From Dokdonella_A sp963775445 (GTDB taxonomy: Bacteria > Pseudomonadota > Gammaproteobacteria > Xanthomonadales > Rhodanobacteraceae), in the NCBI GenBank assembly GCA_963775445.1, contig CAVZIT010000008.1, positions 1-64,000 of the forward strand: DNA of 64,000 nt, read 5' to 3'. The translations under genes were made by a program, and so were the position numbers. Shown piece after piece: positions 1 to 8,029 of this stretch. Within the stretch, counting starts at the first letter, position 1, and each line of letters starts with the position of its first letter. The notes beneath the pieces are model-generated. The model was given only the letters and a program-made list of their open reading frames with translations, was not told where the DNA came from and did no database searches.

Positions 1-2
1 CC

Positions 3-782
3 GAGCCGTCGCGTTTCGTGGGCCTGCATTACTTCAATCCGGTTGCGCAGATGCCATTGGTGGAAGTCGTGCGCCACGCAGCGCTCGCCAACCAGACCGA
101 GGCACGCGCGCTTGCGTTCTGCAAGGCGCTCGACAAGCTGCCGTTACCGGTCGCCGGTTCGCCGGGTTTTCTCGTCAATCGTGTGCTGATGCCGTACCTG
201 CTCGAGGCAGTCCGCCTGTACGAGGAAGGCGTTCCGGGGCCCATCATCGATCGCGCTGCAAAAAAATTCGGCATGCCGATGGGACCGATCGAACTTGCCG
301 ATACTGTCGGTCTCGATGTGTGCGACTCGGTCGGAAAGGAACTCGGCGAATTCCTCGGGCTGGACGTACCGTCTGGCCTCGATGCCAGGATTTCCGGGAA
401 GCAGCGCGGCAAGAAAGACGGCCAGGGGTTCTATCGCTGGGAAAACGGCAAGGCGATCAAGCCCGAAGTCGATTCCTCGTATACGCCGCCGAGCGACATC
501 GAGGATCGCCTGATCCTGCCGATGCTCAACGAAACCGTCGCGTGCCTGCACGACCACGTCGTCGACGATGCCGATCTTGCCGATGCCGGCGTCATCTTCG
601 GTACCGGATTCGCCCCCTTTCGCGGAGGCCCCGTCGCCTACATCCGGGCTTGCGGAGCCGATGCCGTCATCGCGCGGCTTGCCGCTCTCGCGAAAGTCCA
701 CGGCAAGCGTTTCGAGCCACGCTCCGGATGGGACGATCCAGCACTTCGCGTGAATGATGAATTACCTTCCGTAATACTCTGA
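3..782 (+). CDS. 3-hydroxyacyl-CoA dehydrogenase, C-terminal part of a FadB/FadJ-like multifunctional enzyme (5'-truncated by window edge)
   Basis: The reading frame is open from the first bases of the window, so the start lies outside. The visible 259 residues begin with the RFVGLHYFNP stretch that ends the NAD-binding domain of 3-hydroxyacyl-CoA dehydrogenases. They continue through the helical dimerisation domain (GFLVNRVLMPYLLEA, then GMPMGPIELADTVGLDV). A second degenerate repeat of that domain follows (about residues 160-255), as in the alpha subunit of the bacterial beta-oxidation complex. It would oxidise L-3-hydroxyacyl-CoA to 3-ketoacyl-CoA in the cytoplasm. The enoyl-CoA hydratase half is not in the window, so FadB and FadJ types cannot be separated. 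It ends 73 bases before rlmJ, with an AT-rich gap between. Confidence 0.9.
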   Translation, partial: EPSRFVGLHYFNPVAQMPLVEVVRHAALANQTEARALAFCKALDKLPLPVAGSPGFLVNRVLMPYLLEAVRLYEEGVPGPIIDRAAKKFGMPMGPIELADTVGLDVCDSVGKELGEFLGLDVPSGLDARISGKQRGKKDGQGFYRWENGKAIKPEVDSSYTPPSDIEDRLILPMLNETVACLHDHVVDDADLADAGVIFGTGFAPFRGGPVAYIRACGADAVIARLAALAKVHGKRFEPRSGWDDPALRVNDELPSVIL

Positions 783-832
783 TTACAAGAATATTATCAG
801 ATCAAGATTCGCGTGGCAGCCTGACCTCCCGT

Positions 833-844
833 CCGGTGCACCGG
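833..844. repeat. 12-bp perfect palindrome just upstream of rlmJ
   Basis: CCGGTGCACCGG reads the same on both strands and ends 11 bases before the rlmJ start codon, where a ribosome binding site would lie. No Shine-Dalgarno-like sequence is obvious there. It could be a protein site or chance; I cannot tell which. Confidence 0.4.
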
Positions 845-855
845 CCGCGACCGCG

Positions 856-1707
856 ATGAACTATCGCCATGCATTTCACGCCGGCAACTTCGCAGATGTG
901 TTCAAGCATTGCGTGCTGGTCGCACTTATCGAGGCGCTGAAGCGCAAGCCCGGTCCGTTCTGCTACATCGAAACTCACGCGGGATGCGGCCTCTACGATC
1001 TGCATGCCAGCGAGGCGTTGCGTTCACCCGAACACCTCGATGGGATCGAACGCCTGCTTCGAGCCGGGGAGAAGACACCCGTGTTGCAATGCTATGTCGA
1101 TCTGGTCCGCGACCTGAATCCGTGCGGCGCCGACAAGCTGGATGTTTATCCGGGATCACCGCTCATCTCGATCCGTCTCATGCGCGGCGCCGACCGCGCC
1201 GTCCTGTGCGAGATCGAAGCCGATGAAGCCACGCAGCTGAAGGAGCTGTTCCGCGGCGACGCGCGCGTGGCCGTCCACCGGACCGATGGATACCTCGCGC
1301 TCAAGGGGTTTCTCCCTCCGCACCCGCGGCGCGGCCTCGTGCTGATCGATCCGCCTTACGAGCGGCAGGAATCCGAATTCGAGTGCATCGAGCATGCACT
1401 CGACCCAGCGCTCGAACGCTGGCCGAACGGCATCTACGCGATCTGGTATCCGGTCAAGATGCGCCGCGCACTTGCGCCGTTTCAGCGCTGGCTGGCCGCG
1501 CTGAGCCGCAGTCGCGAAATCCTGATAACCGAACTCACGGTACGCCCGCCAAGATCTTCCCTTCGCCTCAACGGCTCAGGCATGGCCATCATCAATCCGC
1601 CATGGAATCTTGAAGACACGCTTCGAAGCACGTTGCCGATTCTGCTGCGCGCGCTCGACCAGGGCGGTGGCGAGTGCCTGATCGATCGCCTGGACAGGCA
1701 ACGCTGA
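856..1707 (+). CDS. rlmJ: 23S rRNA (adenine-2030-N6)-methyltransferase RlmJ
   Basis: The 283-residue protein starts MNYRHAFHAGNFADVFKH, the typical opening of RlmJ (formerly YhiR), and is close to the usual family length of 280. The N6-adenine methyltransferase motif DPPYE sits at about residues 165-169 and would hold the target adenine. It would methylate A2030 of 23S rRNA using S-adenosylmethionine. The gene stands alone on the plus strand and converges with the cation transporter gene, leaving only 11 bases between the two stop codons. An AT-rich stretch at about 783-805 may hold its promoter. Confidence 0.93.
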   Translation: MNYRHAFHAGNFADVFKHCVLVALIEALKRKPGPFCYIETHAGCGLYDLHASEALRSPEHLDGIERLLRAGEKTPVLQCYVDLVRDLNPCGADKLDVYPGSPLISIRLMRGADRAVLCEIEADEATQLKELFRGDARVAVHRTDGYLALKGFLPPHPRRGLVLIDPPYERQESEFECIEHALDPALERWPNGIYAIWYPVKMRRALAPFQRWLAALSRSREILITELTVRPPRSSLRLNGSGMAIINPPWNLEDTLRSTLPILLRALDQGGGECLIDRLDRQR

Positions 1708-1718
1708 AGTTCGCCCGA

Positions 1719-2627
1719 TCAATCCTCGACGTCGGGTTCGAAGAAGCTCCAGCGAATCTGCGGGAAATTCCGTTTCAAATCGCGCTCGACGGCGTTGATA
1801 TCGGCTATCAGGCTGTCGGCGCTCTGCCCGCGCGCCATCTCGGCCTTGACCGCGACCATCACGTCCTGGCCGAGCTGCAGCGTGATCAGATTGAATACCC
1901 GCCGGATTTCCGGACGCGCGCCCAGGAAAGCCAGCATGGCCTCCTTTACTTCCGGGTCGACGCCTTGACCAATGAGCAATGACTTGATCTCGACCGCGAC
2001 GAAAAACGCGACCAGGACCAGCAGCACGCCGATGGCAAGTGTCCCGAGCGCATCGAACAACGGGTTTGCGGTCCATATCGTCAAACCGATCGCGGCCAGC
2101 GCGAACAGCAATCCAAGCAAGGCCGCGAGGTCTTCGCCGAAAATCACGATCAACTCGCTCGACCGGCTTTCGCGAAACCATTTCCAGAGGCCACGCTGAT
2201 TACGGAACTTGGCCACTTCGCGCAGGCATGCCCGCATCGAGACGCCCTCGGCGCAGATGGCGAAAATCAACACGCCGACCGCAATCCATGGGCGCGTCAA
2301 CGGTTCCGGTGTCACCAGCTTGTGCCAGCCTTCCCAGATTGAAAACAGACCGCCGACGCTGAACAGCAGCAGTGCCACCAGGAACGACCAGAAATAGATT
2401 GCCTTGCCGGAACCGAGCGGATGTTCGGGCGATGCGGGACCCTGCGCACTGCGCAGGCCGACCAGCAGCAGGAGTTGATTGCAGCAATCAGCCAACGAAT
2501 GCACCGACTCGGCCAGCATCGCGCCGGACCCGGTGAGCCACGCAGCCGCACCCTTGGCAATGAAGATCGCGAAATTGGCGCCGAGCGCGAAGAATATCGC
2601 TTTGTGCGAGTTGGCTCTGCCTGCCAT
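1719..2627 (-). CDS. Cation diffusion facilitator family transporter
   Basis: This 302-residue membrane protein has the CDF layout. Six hydrophobic segments lie in roughly the first 220 residues, followed by a soluble C-terminal domain of about 80. An early segment carries the metal-site pattern LAESVHSLADCCNQ (His and Asp four apart), and a later one carries FGEDLAALLG. Such proteins export divalent metals (Zn, Fe, Mn, Co) in exchange for protons at the inner membrane. The metal cannot be read from the sequence; no histidine-rich loop like that of zinc-specific members is present. The gene is convergent with rlmJ, and the YjbR-like gene lies 89 bases upstream on the same strand. Confidence 0.88.
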   Translation of the reverse strand: MAGRANSHKAIFFALGANFAIFIAKGAAAWLTGSGAMLAESVHSLADCCNQLLLLVGLRSAQGPASPEHPLGSGKAIYFWSFLVALLLFSVGGLFSIWEGWHKLVTPEPLTRPWIAVGVLIFAICAEGVSMRACLREVAKFRNQRGLWKWFRESRSSELIVIFGEDLAALLGLLFALAAIGLTIWTANPLFDALGTLAIGVLLVLVAFFVAVEIKSLLIGQGVDPEVKEAMLAFLGARPEIRRVFNLITLQLGQDVMVAVKAEMARGQSADSLIADINAVERDLKRNFPQIRWSFFEPDVED

Positions 2628-2716
2628 GACACCCGTGCGACGACGTCGGAAAAATCCAGTCTACCAATCGAAGCGGCGCCGGTCGTGGCATTCCACGCAC
2701 GGCAGTGCGCGCAGCG

Positions 2717-3097
2717 TCAGCCGTCGCCGGCAGCCAGCGCAGCCTGCGCCTTGGCCGAGAGGCTCTCGACTATCAGTTCGTATGAGCGACGGATGTGGCT
2801 CGAAAGTTCGGCATTCGAGAAACGCTCCGGCTCCGTCACGCTGATCCAGAACGCGCGACCGACATAAGGCGCCGGCATCATGCCGGGAAGATCGCTCAGT
2901 TCGAGGAAACGTTCGGGCTCGACCTTGAACGAGAGCCTGCCGCGCTCAAGCCCGAGCATGCATTGCACCACGAACATGTGGCGGGTGACGCTGTAGACAA
3001 TGTCGACTTCCCATTTGACCGCCCGGGCAACTCCCGGCCAGCGCGCGACCAGATTTGCGAGCTGCTCTTCGGTCATGCCGTTTGCTGTCGCGGTCAT
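2717..3097 (-). CDS. MmcQ/YjbR family protein
   Basis: A 126-residue cytoplasmic protein matching the YjbR/CyaY-like fold family. It shows an N-terminal helix (MTEEQLANLVARWPG), then short strands, then SFKVEPERFLELSDLPGMMPAPY and the family-typical W-[IV] strand before a C-terminal helix of the RRSYELIVESL type. The family is annotated as putatively DNA-binding from structure, but no biochemical role is established. It shares a strand with the CDF gene and could be transcribed with it. The 190 bases on its other side separate it from the RND genes. Confidence 0.8.
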   Translation of the reverse strand: MTATANGMTEEQLANLVARWPGVARAVKWEVDIVYSVTRHMFVVQCMLGLERGRLSFKVEPERFLELSDLPGMMPAPYVGRAFWISVTEPERFSNAELSSHIRRSYELIVESLSAKAQAALAAGDG

Positions 3098-3237
3098 GGA
3101 TTGGACGTCTGGAAATCAGCGGGGCGACGCGTGCGGCCATCCTGCACAGCCGCGTGCCATCGAGTGGGGTTCTCGTGAAAGTATAGTCCGTATTCTCCGC
3201 ACTGCGTGCCCGGCAGGACCGCGCTGTCGCGGTGTTC

Positions 3238-3256
3238 GTGCGCGCAGCGCGCGCAC
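3238..3256. other. Perfect 8-bp hairpin downstream of the RND permease
   Basis: GTGCGCGC and GCGCGCAC are separated by AGC, forming a very GC-rich stem about 30 bases past the stop of the minus-strand RND permease gene. There is no T run after it on the minus strand, so it is not a canonical intrinsic terminator. It could stabilise the 3' end of the transcript. The rest of the 190-base gap (3098-3288) shows nothing else I recognise. Confidence 0.4.
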
Positions 3257-3288
3257 GTCGAAGCGCGGCGGATTCCTGTCGAACTCGA

Positions 3289-6200
3289 TCAGCCCGCGTG
3301 CGCCACTGCGTGGCGACTTCCCCTTCGACGCAGTCGCGCCTGGAGGCTTTCGAAGTACAGGTAGATCACCGGCGTGATGTACAAGGTCAGCAACTGCGAC
3401 GTCAGCAGGCCGCCGACCACGGCCAGACCCAGCGGACGCCGCGCGTCGGCGCCGGTACCGACACCGAAGGCGATCGGCAACGTACCCATCAGGGCCGCGA
3501 AGGTCGTCATCATGATCGGCCGGAAGCGCACCAGGCACGCGTCGAAAATGGCCTGCTCGGGCTCGGCGCCACCGCGCTGCGCGTCGAGCGCAAAGTCGAT
3601 CATCATGATCGCATTCTTCTTGACGATGCCGATCAGCATGATCAGGCCGACCGCGCCGTAGAGATCGAGATCCTTGCCGAAAATGATCAGCGTCAACAGT
3701 GCGCCGAACACAGCGGTCGGCAAACCGGACAGAATCGTGAGTGGATGGATGAAACTTTCGTAGAGGATGCCGAGTACCAGATAGATCACGAAAACCGCCA
3801 GCAGCAGCAGGATGCCCATGCCCGCGAGCGAATCCTGGAACGTCTGCGCTGTGCCCTGGAACGAAGCCGTGATCGAGTCGGGAAGATTGATCCTGTGCAC
3901 CGCATCCTTGACGCGCGCAACCGCTTCGCTCAGCGAAATACCGGGCGCGAGATTGAACGATACGGTCACCGCCGGCACTTGCCCGAGGTGATTGATGGTG
4001 GCCGGTCCCACGGAATTTCCGACCTTGGTGAGCGCCGATAGCGGCACCAGTTGCGTGCCGCCGGCGCCGCTCGTGGTACCCGAGCCGCCGGAACCCCCGC
4101 GTGGCGCGCTGGCACCTGACACTGGTGGCGTTGCCGTCACGTAAATCGTCGACAGAACGTTCGGGTCGGCCTGACGCTTCGGATCAACCTGCATCAGTAC
4201 CCAGAACTCGTCAGTCGGGGTGTAGATCGTCGATACCTGCGCGGGTCCGAACGCGTCGTACAGCGCGGTCTCGATCGCATCCGGAGTGACTCCATAAGCC
4301 GCAGCCGCGTCCCGGTCGATGCCCACATCGAGTTGCGGATTGGCTATGAGCATGTCGCTATCGACATCCTGGAAGCCGGGTTCTTTCGCCAGGGCCGCGA
4401 CCACCTTGGGCGTCCATTTGAACAAGCGTTCGGTGTCGGTGTCCTGCAACGCGAACTGGTAGGTGGAGTTGGTCAAGTGGCCACCGACGCGGATCAACGG
4501 AAGATTCTGCAGGAATACCTCGAAACCCGGAATATCCTGCAGCTTCGCGCGCATCTCCTGAATCACCTCATCGGCCGAGACGCGATCCGCCAGCGGCTTG
4601 AGCTTGACGATCATGCGCCCGGTATTGAGCGTTGAGCTCGATCCCCCCGAGCCGACGAACGACAGCACGCCATCCACATTCGGATCGGCGCGCATGATGG
4701 CCGAGACCTGACGCTGTTTCGCCAGCATCTCGTCGAAACCGATATCCTGCGCGCCCTTGGTGAACACGAACAGTTGCCCGGTGTCGTCACTTGGCAGGAA
4801 TCCCTTCGGTATGCGCATCGCCAGAATCACCGTCGCCGCGACCAGCACGAAGAAGACCAGCAGCACGATTCGGCGATGGCGAAGACCGGCGCCAAGCGTG
4901 CGGCGATAGAGGCCGTGTACCGCATCGAATGCGTGTTCGTTGAACTTGTAGATGCGCCCATGGCGCTGACCGTGCTCGGAACGCAACATGCGGCTGCAAA
5001 GCATCGGCGTGAGGCTGATCGATACGAATCCCGACACCAGCACGGCAGTCACGATGGTGATCGCGAATTCGTTCATCAGGCGCCCGATGATGCCGCTCAT
5101 GAACAGCACCGGGATGAACACGGCGACCAGCGACAACGTCATCGACACGATGGTGAAGCCGATCTCGTGCGAGCCGTCGAGCGTGGCCGTCATGCGGTCC
5201 TTGCCCATCTCCCGATGACGCTGGATGTTCTCGAGCATGACGATCGCGTCGTCGACAACGAAACCGACCGACAAGGTCAGTGCCATCAACGACAGGTTGT
5301 CGAGGCTGAAGCCGAGCGCGTACATCACCGCGAATGTCCCGACAATCGACATCGGCAACGCCAGCGACGGGATCACGGTGGCCGAGAGGCTGCGCAGGAA
5401 CACGAAAATCACCATCACCACGAGCGCAAGCGCGAGCAGCAGGCTGAACTTCACTTCGTTGACCGACGCGCGGATATTCTCCGAGCGGTCATGCACCACG
5501 ACGAAGCTGGCGCCGGCAGGCAGTGACTGCTTGAACGTGGGCAGAATTGCGCGCACGTCGTCGACGACACGGATGGTATTGGTGCCCGGCTGCTTCTTGA
5601 TCGCGAGCACGACGCAACGCTGGCCGTCGATCAGGGCGGCGACTTTGTCGTTCTGCACGCCGTCGTAGACGTGCGCGACATCCTTGAGCCGCACCGGCGC
5701 GCCATTCTGGTAACTCACGATGAGATTCCGAAAGGCGTTGGCCTCGGTCAGCTGACCTTTGACCATGACGTTGGTGACGCGCTTTGGCCCGTACAGCGTC
5801 CCGGTCGGCAGGTTCACGCTGCCCTGCGCGACCGCGTTGGCAACCGTGTCGATGCCAAGCCCGCGTCCGGCCAGCGCGTTGGGATCGAGATCGATCCGCA
5901 CGGCATATTTCTGCGAGCCGTAGACGTTGACCTCCGCCACGCCCTTGACGATCGAGATGCGCTGCGCGAGTACGTTCTCGGCGTATTCGTCGAGCGTCGA
6001 CATGCGCAAGGTCGAGGACGTGAAGGCGATATAGATGACCGGGGAATCCGCTGGATTGGACTTGCGGAACGTCGGAGGCGTGGTCATCTGCGGCGGCAAC
6101 TGGCGCAGCGAAGCCGAGATCGCCGCCTGTACATCCTGCGCTGCCGCATCGATGTTGCGATCTAGCGAAAACTGCAGCGTGATCTCGGTCGAGCCGAGTC

Positions 6201-6453
6201 CGCTGACGGAAGTCATCGAATCGATCGAGGGGATGGTCGAGAACTGCTTTTCGAGCGGCGTCGCGACCGCCGAAGCCATGGTTTCGGGAGATGCCCCGGG
6301 CAGGCTCGCCGACACCGAGATGGTCGGAAAATCCACATTGGGCAACGCAGCCACGGGCAGCAGTCGGTAGCCGACGATGCCGAAGACGAGTATTCCGATC
6401 ATGACCAGGGTGGTCATCACCGGGCGCTGGACGAACACGGCCGATACGTTCAC
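3289..6453 (-). CDS. RND efflux pump inner-membrane permease (HAE1/MdtB-MuxB-like)
   Basis: The 1054-residue protein is full length for RND drug-efflux permeases. It opens with the family signature (FVQRPVMTTLVMIGILVFG, then LPNVDFPTISV). Transmembrane segment 4 contains the proton-relay pair in VGFVVDDAIVMLEN, and the C-terminal half repeats the fold (IGIVKKNAIMMIDFAL). With the adaptor encoded just upstream it would drive proton-powered export of drugs or lipophilic compounds; no outer-membrane channel gene is nearby. The GTG start overlaps the adaptor stop by four bases (GTGA), implying translational coupling. A Gly/Ser-rich insertion of about 25 residues (bases 4050-4130) interrupts the second periplasmic loop and is not typical of the family. 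Confidence 0.95.
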   Translation of the reverse strand: MNVSAVFVQRPVMTTLVMIGILVFGIVGYRLLPVAALPNVDFPTISVSASLPGASPETMASAVATPLEKQFSTIPSIDSMTSVSGLGSTEITLQFSLDRNIDAAAQDVQAAISASLRQLPPQMTTPPTFRKSNPADSPVIYIAFTSSTLRMSTLDEYAENVLAQRISIVKGVAEVNVYGSQKYAVRIDLDPNALAGRGLGIDTVANAVAQGSVNLPTGTLYGPKRVTNVMVKGQLTEANAFRNLIVSYQNGAPVRLKDVAHVYDGVQNDKVAALIDGQRCVVLAIKKQPGTNTIRVVDDVRAILPTFKQSLPAGASFVVVHDRSENIRASVNEVKFSLLLALALVVMVIFVFLRSLSATVIPSLALPMSIVGTFAVMYALGFSLDNLSLMALTLSVGFVVDDAIVMLENIQRHREMGKDRMTATLDGSHEIGFTIVSMTLSLVAVFIPVLFMSGIIGRLMNEFAITIVTAVLVSGFVSISLTPMLCSRMLRSEHGQRHGRIYKFNEHAFDAVHGLYRRTLGAGLRHRRIVLLVFFVLVAATVILAMRIPKGFLPSDDTGQLFVFTKGAQDIGFDEMLAKQRQVSAIMRADPNVDGVLSFVGSGGSSSTLNTGRMIVKLKPLADRVSADEVIQEMRAKLQDIPGFEVFLQNLPLIRVGGHLTNSTYQFALQDTDTERLFKWTPKVVAALAKEPGFQDVDSDMLIANPQLDVGIDRDAAAAYGVTPDAIETALYDAFGPAQVSTIYTPTDEFWVLMQVDPKRQADPNVLSTIYVTATPPVSGASAPRGGSGGSGTTSGAGGTQLVPLSALTKVGNSVGPATINHLGQVPAVTVSFNLAPGISLSEAVARVKDAVHRINLPDSITASFQGTAQTFQDSLAGMGILLLLAVFVIYLVLGILYESFIHPLTILSGLPTAVFGALLTLIIFGKDLDLYGAVGLIMLIGIVKKNAIMMIDFALDAQRGGAEPEQAIFDACLVRFRPIMMTTFAALMGTLPIAFGVGTGADARRPLGLAVVGGLLTSQLLTLYITPVIYLYFESLQARLRRRGSRHAVAHAG

Positions 6454-7556
6454 GGCGCGGATTCCGACACGCGCACGAGCGCGCCGTCCTCGACGCGCGA
6501 TTGGCCGTCGAGCACGATCGTTTCGCCCGCCTCCAGGCCCTTGGCGATCACCGCGCTGCCATCGATGGTTCGGGCCACATCGACCTTGCGCTGCTCGGCA
6601 TGCCGATCCGCCTTGATCACGAATACATAGGCGCCGTCCGGTCCGTGCTGAACGGCATGATCCGGGATGACCACCGCGTGGGCGTCATGGCCGATCGTCA
6701 GGCTGACCTCGACCAGTTGCCCCGGCCAAAGCTCGCGTTCTGTGTTTGCGAACTCGGCCCGCAGCTTGATCGTTCCTGTGCCCGGATCGACCGCGTTGTC
6801 GACGAACGCAACCTTGCCGCTCAGCGGCTGGCTGACGCCGCGGATGCGCGCGGTCACCGCGAGTGGATGTTCTCGCTGTGCGATCAGGACGCCACCGAGA
6901 AGTTGTCCGGGTATCGAGAAACTGACGTAGATCGGCTCGATCTGGTTGATCACGAGCAAGGGATTGGTGTCGTTCGCCTTCACCAGATTGCCGGCCTGGA
7001 CGAGAATGCGCCCGGCACGCCCCGCAATCGGCGAGTGGATGTCGGTGTAGCCAAGCGCGACCTTGCTGGCCGCGACATTGGCTTGATCGACCTTGACCGT
7101 TGCCGCGGCCATCTCGGCGTTGGTCCGGTATTGCTCCATCTGATCCTTGGAGATGTAGCCCTTGCTGGCCACCGGTCCATAGCGCTCCAGTTGCGCGCGC
7201 GCCTGATTCCTCGCTGCCTGATCGCGCGCCAGCGCCGCCTCGGCCTGGCGCACCGCGGCCTCGGCCGGCCGCGCATCGATGCGGAACAGCAATTGACCTT
7301 TCGCGACCTCGTCGCCGTCCCTGACCAGGCTCTGCGTCAGCTGGCCATCGATCAGTGACTTGACGTCGACACTGTTGATCGGCTCCACACTGCCGATGGC
7401 GCTGGCCAGAACCGGCATGTCACGACTCACGGCCTTTGTCGCCGTCACGACAACGGGCGCCGGTGCCGGTGGTGACCGCTCGCGCCCGCAGGCGGCCAGC
7501 GCGAGCGCGACGGGCGCAAGGGCAAGCCACCAATGTCGCCGGGCCAGACAACGCAT
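6450..7556 (-). CDS. RND efflux periplasmic adaptor (membrane fusion protein), probable lipoprotein
   Basis: I chose the ATG at 7556, giving 368 residues, over an in-frame TTG at 7583. The ATG places a short basic stretch and hydrophobic segment directly before a lipobox (LALAAC, cysteine about residue 23). The protein then shows the adaptor layout: beta-barrel/lipoyl half-motifs around DVKSLIDGQLTQSLVRDGDEV, a coiled-coil hairpin rich in Ala and Gln (about residues 90-150), the second lipoyl half (SPIAGRAGRILVQAGNLV) and a membrane-proximal beta domain. It should link the permease encoded immediately downstream to an outer-membrane channel. No strong Shine-Dalgarno sequence precedes either start. 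Confidence 0.9.
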   Translation of the reverse strand: MRCLARRHWWLALAPVALALAACGRERSPPAPAPVVVTATKAVSRDMPVLASAIGSVEPINSVDVKSLIDGQLTQSLVRDGDEVAKGQLLFRIDARPAEAAVRQAEAALARDQAARNQARAQLERYGPVASKGYISKDQMEQYRTNAEMAAATVKVDQANVAASKVALGYTDIHSPIAGRAGRILVQAGNLVKANDTNPLLVINQIEPIYVSFSIPGQLLGGVLIAQREHPLAVTARIRGVSQPLSGKVAFVDNAVDPGTGTIKLRAEFANTERELWPGQLVEVSLTIGHDAHAVVIPDHAVQHGPDGAYVFVIKADRHAEQRKVDVARTIDGSAVIAKGLEAGETIVLDGQSRVEDGALVRVSESAP

Positions 7557-8029
7557 ACGTTCGATCACTCGCTTCGACAACAATTATTGAACCGGCAGCG
7601 AACCTCGATCAGCCGACCGTATCGACCCTGCGGCCTACCCTCAGGTCAGGACCTTCGACTTCGCGCCTTCGGCGCTACGCTCAGGGGGAACGGGAGCCAT
7701 TTGATAGACCGGGCCGGTTCAATCGTGCCGGTTGAACAAGGAACAATAGTTTGACCGATCCTCGAGCAGCTGTTGCCCGAACCACGGTAAACGTCGCGTA
7801 AAGAACCGCCGTGACTTGCAGCACGGCAACGGCGCCATCGCGATATTCAGCCTCAGACAACTTGCGATGCGCCGGAGCGCCACCTATTCTGTGCCGCAGC
7901 GCTGGGTGCCGCGGTCATCCCGGATCCGCGATTCGCATTGCGGCTCGCGTCGTCTGCGGCCTGGCACGATAATCCACTTTGCCGCTGCACATACCCTGTG
8001 CGGCGGTGCCGTCGTTTACGGCTTACGCA
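7557..8029. other. Non-coding gap between the efflux adaptor and mfd, with a repeat-bounded segment
   Basis: This 473-base gap between divergent genes has no convincing coding frame. TTGAACCGGC at 7587-7596 and its exact complement GCCGGTTCAA at 7713-7722 bound a segment of about 136 bases. Inside is a compact hairpin, GCGCC-TTC-GGCGC at 7663-7675, within a sequence (about 7652-7690) resembling palindromic intergenic repeats common in high-GC proteobacteria. Promoters for both divergent genes must lie here, but I could not pick convincing -35/-10 boxes. Confidence 0.5.

Noticed and set aside
7979..8029. Upstream TTG extension of mfd
   Set aside because: Seventeen extra residues unlike the family; ATG 8030 gives the expected length.
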